Counted from the stretch's first letter, positions 8,159 through 17,438 are shown. The stretch: 64,000 bases of DNA from Candidatus Puniceispirillum sp. (GCA_028383305.1 JAOEVD010000005.1:1-64000), one strand, 5' to 3'. A program made the numbers and translations. Notes: generated by a model not told the origin, from the sequence alone.

Positions 8159-10251
8159 CAATGCTCCAATGTTGGGCGACCTTTATTCAAATAACGTTCG
8201 TAAATCTGATGGGCAAGGACCGGGGATGCCAGCAAAAGCGCATACAACATTGCAGTTGTGCTAGGCGACACCAAAAGCAGTCCTGCTAGCGCAAACATCA
8301 CTCGGCTGGGGCCATTCATGAATACCAGAAAATATCCAGCGACTGATGCAGACAGCATGAACACACCGAGGGCACATGTGGTTGCAGTTTGGATGAACTC
8401 CGCCCAGGTAAAATAATCATCAAGGACAATCAACAAAGCTGGCGAGTATACAAACACCATGGGAACTAACAATTTCCCAATGCCAAGTGAAAAGGCCGAC
8501 AAGCCTGTTTTGAACGGGTTAGCTCCAGCAATGCCAGCCGCCGCATATGCAGACGCACAAACCGGCGGAGTAATCTCTGAAATGACGCCGTAGTACAACA
8601 CAAATAAGTGTGACGCGAGTGGAGGAACGCCGAGGTTCCCAAGAGCAGGCTGCGCTACTGTTGCTAACATTATGTATAGCGCCGTTGTTGGCAATCCAGC
8701 ACCCATGAAAATACAAGTGACTGCAATCATAATTAGCGAGATAAATAAGGTAAGGTCTTGCAAGTCAAAATCTGCCAGCGGGAACCAGGCAATTAATGGA
8801 AGGGTTGCCTCCCCAAAATTAACTGCCACTTCAGTTACCATAAAGCCTAGTCGGAACCCAAGACCCGTTGTATTCACAACGCCAACAACAATACCAATGG
8901 CAGAACAGACTGCGCCAACGGCAAGGGCGTATTTTACCCCGGTAACACAACCATCCATGATGTCTTTAACACCAATACGGTGCATGGGATTTACAAAACC
9001 AACAATTAAAGCAGTCGTTATCCCCCAAAATGCTGCCATATGAGGTGAATAACCACTAAATAAAACATATATAAGTACTGCTAGGGGTATGGCAGTTGGC
9101 CACCCCCGTCTAATCACATCCCATAGTTTTGGAATCTCTGATTCGGGCATTCCTTTTAAGCCAAGGCGCTTTGCCTTGAAGTGGACAATTGATATCACGC
9201 CAACATAATGCATTGCAGCTGGAACCATCGCTGCCAGAATGATGGTTGTGTAAGGAAGCTCGAGAAATTCCGCCATCACAAATGCAGCGGCACCCATGAT
9301 GGGCGGTGTTATCTGGCCACCCGCGCTAGAAGCCGCCTCAACACCACCTGCAAGGTGCCCTGGATACCCCATTCGCTTCATGTTTGGAATTGTCAAAGAG
9401 CCTGTTGAAACAGTATTTGCGATCGAAGACCCAGAAATTGTTCCAAAAAAAGCTGAAGACACCACGCTAACTTTTGCGAGGCCACCCGTGTAACGTCCTG
9501 CAGCAACTGTCGCAATGTCTACAAAAAACTGTCCCAAACCCATCCGTTGTGCGAGAATTCCAAAAAGAACAAAATGAAAAACAACTGTCGAAACGATCCA
9601 CAGGGTCACTCCAAAAATACCTTCTTCTGGAAAGTACATGCTGTTGATAAAGAGATCCCAATTAACACCAGGGTGTTTTAGGATTTGAAAAGGCATGTAC
9701 ATGCCGAATACAGCGTAGACTGTAAACACGCCAATAATAATTGGCACAATGATACCGAGAGTTCTTCGAACAGCCTCTAGCAAAACAACAATCAGGATGG
9801 TGCCAAAAACAACGTCAATTGTTGCAGGATTACCCTGACGCATCACTTGATCGGGTAGTTGAAACCTGCCTCCAAGAAACTCAAAGTCAATCTCATACCA
9901 CGTTATGCCCACATAATAAGCTGATGCGACCCCTGCAATTATCAAAAGCCAGTCCCAAACAGGTACATTGCCGTATATCCACCAACTATTGGGGCGCAAT
10001 TGGCCTGCTTGCTTACCGCGAAAGGCGGGAAATCCAATAAAAACCAGAACCATGACGCCAGCCATGTGCGAGCCCATGTGCCAGTAATCAATCGGCACTC
10101 CAATTCCCGCGGTGATATAATGATATGCGGCAAACAATATTGAAAAGTAATAAGTAAATTTAACCAAATATGGCCCAATGGCACGTGTTTGAAGCCCGGA
10201 GTCGTATTTTTCCTCCAGCTCTTCTGCTTTTTTGATGTCTAGTTCGGCCAT
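8158..10251 (-). CDS. TRAP transporter fused permease, 4TM/12TM (TAXI type)
   Basis: 697 residues, very hydrophobic throughout, the normal size of fused DctQ-DctM permeases that pair with TAXI solute-binding proteins. Recognisable DctM segments include SGSSIANTVSTGSLTIPNMKR followed by the helix-break GGVEAASSAGGQITPPIMGAAAF, and a later GAGLPTTALYIM and SEITPPVCASAYAAAGIAG. A GAGGGAAC ribosome site precedes the ATG. It lies directly downstream of the solute-binding-protein gene and upstream of the cupin and oxidases, so it likely imports their substrate using a sodium or proton gradient. Confidence 0.95.
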   Translation of the reverse strand: MAELDIKKAEELEEKYDSGLQTRAIGPYLVKFTYYFSILFAAYHYITAGIGVPIDYWHMGSHMAGVMVLVFIGFPAFRGKQAGQLRPNSWWIYGNVPVWDWLLIIAGVASAYYVGITWYEIDFEFLGGRFQLPDQVMRQGNPATIDVVFGTILIVVLLEAVRRTLGIIVPIIIGVFTVYAVFGMYMPFQILKHPGVNWDLFINSMYFPEEGIFGVTLWIVSTVVFHFVLFGILAQRMGLGQFFVDIATVAAGRYTGGLAKVSVVSSAFFGTISGSSIANTVSTGSLTIPNMKRMGYPGHLAGGVEAASSAGGQITPPIMGAAAFVMAEFLELPYTTIILAAMVPAAMHYVGVISIVHFKAKRLGLKGMPESEIPKLWDVIRRGWPTAIPLAVLIYVLFSGYSPHMAAFWGITTALIVGFVNPMHRIGVKDIMDGCVTGVKYALAVGAVCSAIGIVVGVVNTTGLGFRLGFMVTEVAVNFGEATLPLIAWFPLADFDLQDLTLFISLIMIAVTCIFMGAGLPTTALYIMLATVAQPALGNLGVPPLASHLFVLYYGVISEITPPVCASAYAAAGIAGANPFKTGLSAFSLGIGKLLVPMVFVYSPALLIVLDDYFTWAEFIQTATTCALGVFMLSASVAGYFLVFMNGPSRVMFALAGLLLVSPSTTAMLYALLLASPVLAHQIYERYLNKGRPTLEH

Positions 10252-10290
10252 TAGAGTTCCCTCAAAGGTGTTTTTTTAAGAGTAAAATTA

Positions 10291-10340
10291 CAAAAAAAGA
10301 AAGTTGCAGAAACACCTCCAAGAGATGCATCTGCAACTTC
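10291..10340 (-). terminator. Stem-loop between TAXI binding protein and TRAP permease
   Basis: AAGTTGCAGA and TCTGCAACTT form a perfect 10-bp stem with a 19-nt loop, followed in the minus direction by seven T (10298-10292). Lying 17 bp after the binding-protein stop and before the permease, it reads as a partial terminator or mRNA-stabilising hairpin. Confidence 0.72.
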
Positions 10341-10356
10341 AACAATATGATTTTTA

Positions 10357-11349
10357 CTACATCATACCTTTTTCTTTATAGAACTTCTCTGCACCAGGAT
10401 GAACTGGGATCAGAACGCCTTTCAGCGCGGTATCGAGTTGGATTGCCTTACCTTTAGAATGCCCTTTATCAAGCAAACTACGTGTTTTTTTGCTCCACAA
10501 AGCTTTTGTAATGCCGTAAATCAACTCAGTTGGCTGATCAATAGATGTTACAAGTTGGCCATTGACCGCAACTGTTGCAACGTCATAGCCAATAGTCTCA
10601 TATGTTCCAGCAGGAATTTTTGACTCGACATAATAAGGAATGATTTTGTTGATTTCTTTACGCTCTGCAGCAGAGAAATTATAAAGCTCAAATCCTTTTG
10701 TTGACCCAAGCTGGATCAATGCGGAAAACGGTGTGCCGCCGGCATAAAAGAACGCATCAATTTGACCATCAGCAAGCCGCTGGGCGCTTTGCTTCAGTCC
10801 CAATTCGTTTTCTTTAACTGAAATGCCATAATGCTTTAAAATCATTTTGACAGAAACTTGAGTTCCAGAACCAGCTGAAGCGACTCCAACGCTCTTACCC
10901 TCAAGCTCTTTAAGGCTACTCATCTTTGTTCCTTTTGGAAGGACCAAGTGCATGTCTTCAGGATAAAGATTAGCGATGATCCGGACTTTATCTTTTCTGT
11001 CGCCTTTAAATTTTCCTGTTCCCTCATAACCTTGAGCAACGCTTTGCCCGCCAGCAAGGCCAGCTTCAAGATTACCTGCCTGAACAGCGTTCATATTGAA
11101 AACTGATGCGTTTGTTGATACTGCAATTGCAATCAGTCCTGGCACACCACAAGTTCCACCTTTTTCGCACGAGCGTGCACCTGGAGGGCTTGAGATCGCG
11201 TTAGCAATCAAACCGCCAATTGGAAAGTAAGTTCCACCAGCTCCGCCTGTACCAATTCTAAAAAATGTCATATCCTGCGCTTGGGCTACACTGCCCATCG
11301 CAAGCAATGAAACCAAAGCTGTTGCAAATAGCTTGCTTAAATATTTCAT
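10357..11349 (-). CDS. TAXI-family TRAP transporter solute-binding protein
   Basis: 330 residues. The ATG at 11349 has a strong GGAGGA site and opens a clean signal peptide (MKYLSKLFATALVSLLAMG, cleavage likely after AQA), so the protein is periplasmic. The mature start FFRIGTGGAGGTYFPIGG is the TAXI family hallmark. Other family features are GKSVGVASAGSGTQVS and ADGQIDAFFYAGGTP. Known TAXI proteins bind glutamate, other small acids or unknown ligands, so this does not name the substrate. It is the first gene of the operon, divergent from the LysR gene at 11647. Confidence 0.94.
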   Translation of the reverse strand: MKYLSKLFATALVSLLAMGSVAQAQDMTFFRIGTGGAGGTYFPIGGLIANAISSPPGARSCEKGGTCGVPGLIAIAVSTNASVFNMNAVQAGNLEAGLAGGQSVAQGYEGTGKFKGDRKDKVRIIANLYPEDMHLVLPKGTKMSSLKELEGKSVGVASAGSGTQVSVKMILKHYGISVKENELGLKQSAQRLADGQIDAFFYAGGTPFSALIQLGSTKGFELYNFSAAERKEINKIIPYYVESKIPAGTYETIGYDVATVAVNGQLVTSIDQPTELIYGITKALWSKKTRSLLDKGHSKGKAIQLDTALKGVLIPVHPGAEKFYKEKGMM

Positions 11350-11588
11350 GGGTTCCTCCACTATGGTTACGTCAATCAGTAAAGCAGTTGCAGCCAATTG
11401 CCTTTACAGCCTTTTTTAGCCAAACGCTTCGCAAAACAAATAAAGGAAAGGGCCTTGACCCAAATGATCTACATATCGATCAGGCATTCCCCCATTTGCC
11501 AAATTTTCGGCATCATTCAACATGAAACCGATGCCTGAAACTTTAAAACGAGAATTTCCATTAAGACAAATTATAAATTATTCTAATT

Positions 11589-11607
11589 CCATAAAAATTT
11601 CTTATGG
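11589..11607. promoter_or_regulatory. Candidate LysR operator between TRAP operon and LysR gene
   Basis: CCATAA (11589-11594) and TTATGG (11602-11607) form a perfect dyad separated by 7 bp; inside it T-N11-A (11592-11604) fits the LysR-type box. It sits 40 bp before the LysR start and 240 bp from the binding-protein start, in an AT-rich divergent intergenic region (11350-11646) with no other gene. Confidence 0.6.
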
Positions 11608-11646
11608 TTTATTATGTGATATCAAACGAATTACAAAAGGCGCCAA

Positions 11647-12594
11647 ATGATTAGTCTATGGCAGATGACCGTTGTCCGCGAAATTATGAAAGCCGGTTCA
11701 ATTTCTGCCGCGGCGCGGCAATTAGGGCGCACCCAACCGGCCTTAAGCGCAACAGTCAAAGAACTTGAAAGAAACATGAATTGTCAGTTATTTGAGCGCC
11801 AAAAGGGGCGTTTAATTCCCGTTCCTGAAGCTTTTTTTCTACTCGACAGGGCAAATGAAATTCTGGAGCAGGTTGACGATCTAAAACAATTATTAAAATC
11901 AGGTGGCGAGGTAACCCCAACAAAAATAAATGTCAGTTCGATGCCCGTCTTTGGTGATCATTTTTTGCCGCCCATCATCGCCAAATTTTCAAAAACACAC
12001 CCAAAGGCTAATTTTCAAGTTGCGGTTCAAGGATCGCCTGAAGTCATTTCCAGCATGGAAACACAGCGATTCGATGTTGGTCTTGCCGAGCGCGGCAAGG
12101 AAAGTGATTTAATTCACTGTCAAAGCTATGACGTTGATTGTGTTTGCGCCTTACCGAAGGGTGATCCGCTTTTGACAAAATCTGTTATCGAGCCAACAGA
12201 TCTGGCAGGCCGTCCCTGTGCTAGCTTTTTGCCAGAACATCACATTGCCAAGGCGCTCAAAGCGGCTTTTGACAAAGCTGGGGTCGATTTCGATCCAAAA
12301 TTCCAAATGCAGAATAGCGCAGCCCAATATGAAATTATCGGATCAGGCGCGGGCTTTGGCGTCTTTAGCCCTATAAATGCATGGATTCATCGCCGTCTTT
12401 GGTCGAATAACAACAATATTGCCTTTCGCCGATTTGCACCAAAGATCACCTATCAATTTTCGATCATCACGCCAAAGCGCCGCCCACTATCGAGGGCAGC
12501 AGTGGCCTTTGAGCGCGCACTTGAGGCGGCTGTTATCCAGATGCTTGACGAAGCGCAAAGCCATATTGATAACGCCTCTATCCGGCGATCATGA
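11647..12594 (+). CDS. LysR-family transcriptional regulator
   Basis: 315 residues. N-terminal winged helix-turn-helix (AGSISAAARQLGRTQPALSATVKELERN, about residues 17-44 of which the central part is the recognition helix), followed by a periplasmic-binding-protein-like effector domain from about residue 90. Divergent orientation to the TAXI-TRAP/oxidase operon and the dyad at 11589 make it the likely regulator of that operon, responding to its substrate or a breakdown product. It is convergent with the photolyase gene, 17 bp apart. Confidence 0.92.
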   Translation: MISLWQMTVVREIMKAGSISAAARQLGRTQPALSATVKELERNMNCQLFERQKGRLIPVPEAFFLLDRANEILEQVDDLKQLLKSGGEVTPTKINVSSMPVFGDHFLPPIIAKFSKTHPKANFQVAVQGSPEVISSMETQRFDVGLAERGKESDLIHCQSYDVDCVCALPKGDPLLTKSVIEPTDLAGRPCASFLPEHHIAKALKAAFDKAGVDFDPKFQMQNSAAQYEIIGSGAGFGVFSPINAWIHRRLWSNNNNIAFRRFAPKITYQFSIITPKRRPLSRAAVAFERALEAAVIQMLDEAQSHIDNASIRRS

Positions 12595-12611
12595 TTGAAC
12601 CAATGCGGCGG

Positions 12612-14189
12612 TTAAATCAGTCGGGGTTGCGCGCCATTGATTTTGCTGCGGAGCCTTTTTGGCGGCGGTTTGCGGCTTCCTAATTTTTGAAAGACCGCAC
12701 GCGCCATCGCCTTGAATTGATCGCTTTTCCGGACGGCATAAATGCGGTCACGTGCCGCGCGCATCGCCGCCACATTTTCGACAATGGGCAATGGATAATC
12801 ACGCCCAATGACCCAGCCGATCGCCGCGGCCTCAACCGGCGGCATGGCCTGCGGTTGGTGAATCCATTGCGAAGGCAAATCCGCCAGCTCAGGCACCCAG
12901 CGGCGGATAAATTGCCCATCAGGGTCATGATCAATTGATTGTTTGACCGGATTATAGATGCGGATTGTGTTGATGCCGGTCACCCCCGATTGCATCTGGA
13001 ACTGGCTATAATGAATGCCAGCTTCATAATCGGTAAATAATTGCGCCAGATAGGGCGCGGTTAACCGCCAATCGAGCCATAGATGATAGCTGGCAAAACT
13101 AACCAGCATCGCCCGCATCCGAAAAGTGATCCAACCTTGATGAGTCAGCGACCGCATACAGGCATCAATCATCGGATAGCCGGTTTGCCCCGCTTTCCAT
13201 GCAGCCAGATAGGACGCTTTACGACTAGCATCTTGATCCGTATCATCACGAACCGTTTCATAAAGCGGGTGCATCGCCGCCCATTCAATATCTGGCTGGT
13301 CTTCAAGCTTTTGCATGAAATGACAGCGCCAAGCGAGCCGCGACATCACCGCACGGCAACCACGGCGTTTGGCTGGTGTGATATTATTTTCTGGATTGCC
13401 CAGATAATTGCGAATGCTGGCCTCAACTTCACGCGATGAAACCGTTCCCCATGCCAGATGCGGCGATAACCGCATTGATGTATCCGGCCCTTGTGATGGC
13501 GAGGCAAGATTCTTGATATAGAATTGACTTCGGTCTCGCAGAAATGAGGTAAGCAAGGAAATAGCCGCTTTGCGCCCACCAGTTTGCACATGCGGCTGAA
13601 TCGCGATTTTTCCATTTGCGGACAATTGGTCAAGAGCTGCCCCAAAAAGCGGGTCATGTTTTTGCGGGATAGCCTCACTCTGCGGCATGGGCAAGGCTGG
13701 CAGGCTGGCAGGGCGTGGAATCCGGCTTGCCTGAATGCGTTGATGGCGGATTGCCGCCCAATCATTACGGTTTTTCAACCGGCGAACAACGCCATTTGCT
13801 GGTGACTCCCGAAATGGTATTTTCGCCTGCCGGCAATAGGAATGCACTTTTCGATCACGTCCATAGGTCCATGCATCGCCGGTTTCTTCATGCGCATAAA
13901 TCGCCTGAATTTGCACATGGCGCGACAGCTCATCCAACACATCAGTCATCTCACCAATGCGTAAAATCAACCGCTGCCCAAGCGCTGCAAGGCTGGCATC
14001 CAGCTCGTGAAGACAGTCATTCACAAAACACCAATGCCGCCGTGATGAAGTTGGCAGTCGCCAATAATCCGGCTCGACAACAAAAAGCGGCAAAACAAAA
14101 TCGGCATCATGCACCGCACTGGCCAGCGGCGCATGGTCAAACACACGGAGGTCACGCTTGAACCAGACAATGATCGCTTTGGGCTGCAT
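12612..14189 (-). CDS. Cryptochrome/photolyase family protein
   Basis: 525 residues. N-terminal antenna domain begins with [18 protein letters not shown]; the FAD domain has [29 protein letters not shown] and [11 protein letters not shown]. The segment before it reads [15 protein letters not shown], where E. coli-type class I photolyases have GGWQWAASTGTD; by eye alignment the tryptophan nearest FAD is not kept. It therefore belongs to a separate branch of the family and could repair pyrimidine dimers, work on single strands, or act as a light sensor. It is divergent from the PLP enzyme at 14350 and convergent with LysR. Confidence 0.88.
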   Translation of the reverse strand: MQPKAIIVWFKRDLRVFDHAPLASAVHDADFVLPLFVVEPDYWRLPTSSRRHWCFVNDCLHELDASLAALGQRLILRIGEMTDVLDELSRHVQIQAIYAHEETGDAWTYGRDRKVHSYCRQAKIPFRESPANGVVRRLKNRNDWAAIRHQRIQASRIPRPASLPALPMPQSEAIPQKHDPLFGAALDQLSANGKIAIQPHVQTGGRKAAISLLTSFLRDRSQFYIKNLASPSQGPDTSMRLSPHLAWGTVSSREVEASIRNYLGNPENNITPAKRRGCRAVMSRLAWRCHFMQKLEDQPDIEWAAMHPLYETVRDDTDQDASRKASYLAAWKAGQTGYPMIDACMRSLTHQGWITFRMRAMLVSFASYHLWLDWRLTAPYLAQLFTDYEAGIHYSQFQMQSGVTGINTIRIYNPVKQSIDHDPDGQFIRRWVPELADLPSQWIHQPQAMPPVEAAAIGWVIGRDYPLPIVENVAAMRAARDRIYAVRKSDQFKAMARAVFQKLGSRKPPPKRLRSKINGAQPRLI

Positions 14190-14349
14190 GGCCGGATATT
14201 AGCACTAACGCATAAAAACTTTCAATTGATCTGGTATTGCCACCGCAAAGATTGTGTCAGCTTGTCCGATCACCCAAGCAAATTCGCCTTTACCTTCTGG
14301 TTTTCTTTGGTTAAATCTGTTCCACCCTCCGTTTTGAAAGCAATCTGTC

Positions 14350-15609
14350 ATGACCAAAATTTCTGCTGATCTTCTTGAAAATATTCGCGGCCAATTTGCC
14401 CAAATTGATAGCTGTCCGGTTCAAGGACCCCGCGTTTTCTTTGAAAATGCGGGCGGTGCCCTGACGCTTAGCAAGATCGTTGATACATCGGAAAAATATG
14501 CGGCAATCCCGGATAATCAGGGTCGTGACAATCCGGGCTCGCATGAGCTGGTTCGCGTCATCGACAAAGCCAAACAAGATTTGCGCGCTCTTATGAATGC
14601 GCCAAAAGGGCAGTTTTTTGTTGGCGAAAGCGGCACTGAACTGATTTTCCGTTTGGTTATGAATGCCTGTCTTGGCACGGCAAAAGACGGGGTTGTGCTT
14701 GGCTCGACAATCGAACATCCCGCAACCAGAAGCGCATGCGCGCGCTGGGCGCCGATTAGTGGCAAGGAACATGTTCTGATTAAGCATGACGATGCCAAAG
14801 GGCTTGTCACGGCTAATGCCTATGCAACCCGTATTTCAAAAGACATACGCGTTGCCACGATTTTGCACACATCACCTGTCACCGGCATGGGTATGGATGT
14901 GGCCGCCATTGCCAAATCGATCCGCGCGGTTAGCCCTGATTGTTATATCATTGTTGACGGTATCCAGCATGCCGCCCATGGGCAGATTGATATCAACGTC
15001 TATGATGTCGATGGCTATGTTATTTCGCCTTATAAAATGTTTTCGCGGCATGGCTATGGCCTTGCTTGGATTTCTGACCGTATGGCCGCGCTACCGCATG
15101 ACAGCCTTGTTGGTGGGCCAGCCGAAAATTGGGAACTTGGCACACGCGATACCGGTGCCTATGCCACCATGTCCGATGTTGTTGACTATATTGAATGGCT
15201 TGGCAGTCAGGTTTGTGACAGCGCTGATCAACGCACCCGTTTTGAGGCCGCTGGCAATGCCATCCATGATTACGAACAGGCACTAACCGATGCCATGATC
15301 CACGGCACTGGCAATTTGCCCGGTCTTGCTGAAATGGCGCATGTTCATATTATTGGTGGCGTTGATAATCCGGCGCGTGAAGGGCTGGTTTCAATTTATG
15401 TTGATGGCATCGATTCAAAAGATGTTGTCGCCCGCCTGAACAGCGAAGGGGTCAGAACCCATCTCCGCAAAGCCGATCATTATTCCGGAAATGTTCTTGA
15501 TCCACTCGGCCTTGATAGCTGCATTCGGGTATCAATGTGTCATTATAACAGCGCCGCTGAAGTGGCACAGTTCCTTGGCGTGATGAAAAATATCACCAGC
15601 CCGAACTAG
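14350..15609 (+). CDS. PLP-dependent enzyme of class V aminotransferase fold
   Basis: 419 residues. Cofactor residues are visible: His123 after STIEHP, Asp203 and His207 in VDGIQHAAHG, and the Schiff-base lysine K229 in SPYKMFSRHG. This is the NifS/SufS-like fold. The cysteine loop that group II desulfurases carry near the C-terminus is absent; that place reads THLRKADHYSGNVLDPLG. So it is unlikely to be a cysteine desulfurase and may be a lyase, epimerase or aminotransferase. It faces the cupin and DmdA-like genes, which run the other way. Ribosome site is weak. Confidence 0.85.
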   Translation: MTKISADLLENIRGQFAQIDSCPVQGPRVFFENAGGALTLSKIVDTSEKYAAIPDNQGRDNPGSHELVRVIDKAKQDLRALMNAPKGQFFVGESGTELIFRLVMNACLGTAKDGVVLGSTIEHPATRSACARWAPISGKEHVLIKHDDAKGLVTANAYATRISKDIRVATILHTSPVTGMGMDVAAIAKSIRAVSPDCYIIVDGIQHAAHGQIDINVYDVDGYVISPYKMFSRHGYGLAWISDRMAALPHDSLVGGPAENWELGTRDTGAYATMSDVVDYIEWLGSQVCDSADQRTRFEAAGNAIHDYEQALTDAMIHGTGNLPGLAEMAHVHIIGGVDNPAREGLVSIYVDGIDSKDVVARLNSEGVRTHLRKADHYSGNVLDPLGLDSCIRVSMCHYNSAAEVAQFLGVMKNITSPN

Positions 15610-15642
15610 TCAAGAAAATCATACAACTGGCCTTGTCACTGA

Positions 15643-16176
15643 CTAGTCCTTTTCAGCATCAATCAAAATAAAAACAATCTGGCAAGGTTCGGTGCCACGG
15701 TTCGACCAAGCATGGTTGGTGCCCTGCTGGACGATCACATCACCAGCTTTGACCAGATATTCGTCTTCATCCATCATCATGTAGATTTCGCCGGTCAAAA
15801 CCACCGCATAATCCAGACTGTCAGTGCGGTGCATAAAAGGGTGGCGCGCGCCTTCCACAATATTCGCACCAGCGCCCATTTCTGAAAATGCCACTTTGCC
15901 ATCAAGCTTGGCCAACTCGTCGGGATTTTCCGGATCAAACTGGACAATGCGGAAAACCGAACCATTTTTAGGTGGGTGCAGAATCAACGGGCCGGTCACA
16001 GGATCGTCATGCCGTTCCATTGCCGCTGGGGTTTTGGTGTTCTGCCATAAATTTGTCAAGGTCACGCCGGGACGATTGGGACGCTGTAAAATACAGTCAG
16101 CATCGCCATCCATTATCACCGTTGCCACACCATTTTCATCATGGCCGGTGACAACACGTCTAATTTTTCTACCCAT
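15643..16176 (-). CDS. Cupin-domain protein (HRTDSLDY type)
   Basis: 177 residues. A C-terminal cupin with HRTDSLDYAVVLTGEI and VQQGTNHAWSNRG; the metal motif is partly replaced (His-x3-Asp in place of HxHx4E), as in a widespread family of uncharacterised bacterial and fungal cupins. A GAGGGC ribosome site precedes the ATG. It lies downstream of the DmdA-like gene on the same strand, about 120 bp away, and may be co-transcribed with it. It does not have the residues expected of cupin DMSP lyases (DddQ/L/W/K). Confidence 0.82.
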   Translation of the reverse strand: MGRKIRRVVTGHDENGVATVIMDGDADCILQRPNRPGVTLTNLWQNTKTPAAMERHDDPVTGPLILHPPKNGSVFRIVQFDPENPDELAKLDGKVAFSEMGAGANIVEGARHPFMHRTDSLDYAVVLTGEIYMMMDEDEYLVKAGDVIVQQGTNHAWSNRGTEPCQIVFILIDAEKD

Positions 16177-16295
16177 ATTTTGCCCTCTATGCCTTACGAT
16201 AAATCCATAACATGATTAAGTCTGGACATGATTGAATCCGGTTGCTACTGGCAAGGCATAACCTTGCCCGTGACACGCAATCATAGAGGCTAGCA

Positions 16296-17438
16296 CTAGC
16301 TTTTAGCGATATTTTTCTTTGGGTCGTAAAATGGCATTTCAACCAGATCGGCTTTGCACAGGCCCTGTGCAGCCTTGACATCAAATTGCGCGCCCAATTC
16401 ATGATCCTGAGAATCGATCATGGCAAGCGCGATATTCTGCTCAAGCCGCGGCGAATAGACAGCTGACGTTACTTTGCCAATCACTTTGCCATTTTTCATC
16501 ACAGGCCAGAAGGTGGTGTTTGGCGCGGTCAATGGCGCCCCATGCAAAATCAATCCAGCTTGTTTGCGTGACACGCCTTTTTCACGAATGACCAGCAACG
16601 CCGATTTGCCAACAAAATCATGTGCTTTATCAAGCGCAACCAGCCGGTCAAGCCCCAGCTCGAATGGATTGGTATTGATATCCATATCAGCATGATAGGA
16701 CAGCATGCCGCCTTCGATCCGGCGAATGCTCGATGTATGACCTGGCTTTAAGCCAAATTCTTGTCCGGCAGCCATGATCCGATCCCATAATTCGGTACCG
16801 CGCGCGCCATCTTGAAGATAGATTTCATAACCAAGCTCGCTTGACCATCCGGTTCGGGACACGACAAGTTCCATACCATCAAGCGTTAGATGGCGAAGCC
16901 AGTAATATTTCAGATCAGCAATATCTTCGCCAAATAACGCCTTCATGATATCCATTGATCGCGGCCCTTGAAGCTGAACCGGCGAGGCATCAGGCTCACA
17001 AATATGAATGTCAAACCCAGCATGAACCGCAACACCCTGCGCCCAGAAAAGAACATCGCTATCAGCAAGCGAGATCCAGAATTTATTTTCTTCCAGCCGC
17101 AAAATAATTGGGTCGTTCAAAATACCGCCTTCGGCATTGGTGATAAGCGCGTATTTACACTGACCAACCGCCATTTTGCTTAGGTCGCGCGGGGTTAGAT
17201 ATTGAACAAATTTCGCAGCATCGGGGCCAGTGACTTGAACCTGACGTTCAACCGCGACATCACATAAAACCGCATGATTGACCAGATTCCAGAAATTTTG
17301 TTCGGGGTCGCCAAAATCGCGCGGAATATACATATGATTATAGACCGAAAACGCATTTGCACCCCATTTTACCGTAGCGTCAAAATAGGGGGACTTACGG
17401 ATTTGTGTTCCAAAACCAAAATCAACAAGATCAGACAT
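16296..17438 (-). CDS. DmdA-like tetrahydrofolate-dependent demethylase (GcvT fold)
   Basis: 380 residues. It has GcvT-fold features but is closest, by memory of the sequence, to dimethylsulfoniopropionate demethylase of Pelagibacter: YNHMYIPRDFG (33-43), ERQVQVTGPDA (64-74), LTPRDLSK (81-88), LNDPIILRLEENKFWISLAD (107-126) and W198 ... E205 in GWSSELGYE, where ordinary GcvT has GYTGE. DmdA moves a methyl group of DMSP to tetrahydrofolate, giving methylmercaptopropionate. Other GcvT-like paralogs act on glycine betaine derivatives, so the substrate is not proven; no dmdBCD genes are present here. The ATG at 17438 has a GGAG site, while the longer frame would begin with TTG. Confidence 0.72.
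   Translation of the reverse strand: MSDLVDFGFGTQIRKSPYFDATVKWGANAFSVYNHMYIPRDFGDPEQNFWNLVNHAVLCDVAVERQVQVTGPDAAKFVQYLTPRDLSKMAVGQCKYALITNAEGGILNDPIILRLEENKFWISLADSDVLFWAQGVAVHAGFDIHICEPDASPVQLQGPRSMDIMKALFGEDIADLKYYWLRHLTLDGMELVVSRTGWSSELGYEIYLQDGARGTELWDRIMAAGQEFGLKPGHTSSIRRIEGGMLSYHADMDINTNPFELGLDRLVALDKAHDFVGKSALLVIREKGVSRKQAGLILHGAPLTAPNTTFWPVMKNGKVIGKVTSAVYSPRLEQNIALAMIDSQDHELGAQFDVKAAQGLCKADLVEMPFYDPKKNIAKS

Noticed and set aside
7675-8289. Open frame of 204 residues on the plus strand
   Set aside because: It runs antisense through the DadA-like, cupin and permease genes, with Cys-, His- and Gln-rich low-quality composition.
14350-15609. Cysteine desulfurase SufS
   Set aside because: No catalytic cysteine loop and no suf or isc genes nearby.
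15643-16176. Cupin as a DMSP lyase next to a DmdA-like gene
   Set aside because: The metal motif is HRTDSLDY, without the HxHx4E residues of DddQ/L/W/K, and the length and C-terminal motif fit a general cupin family.
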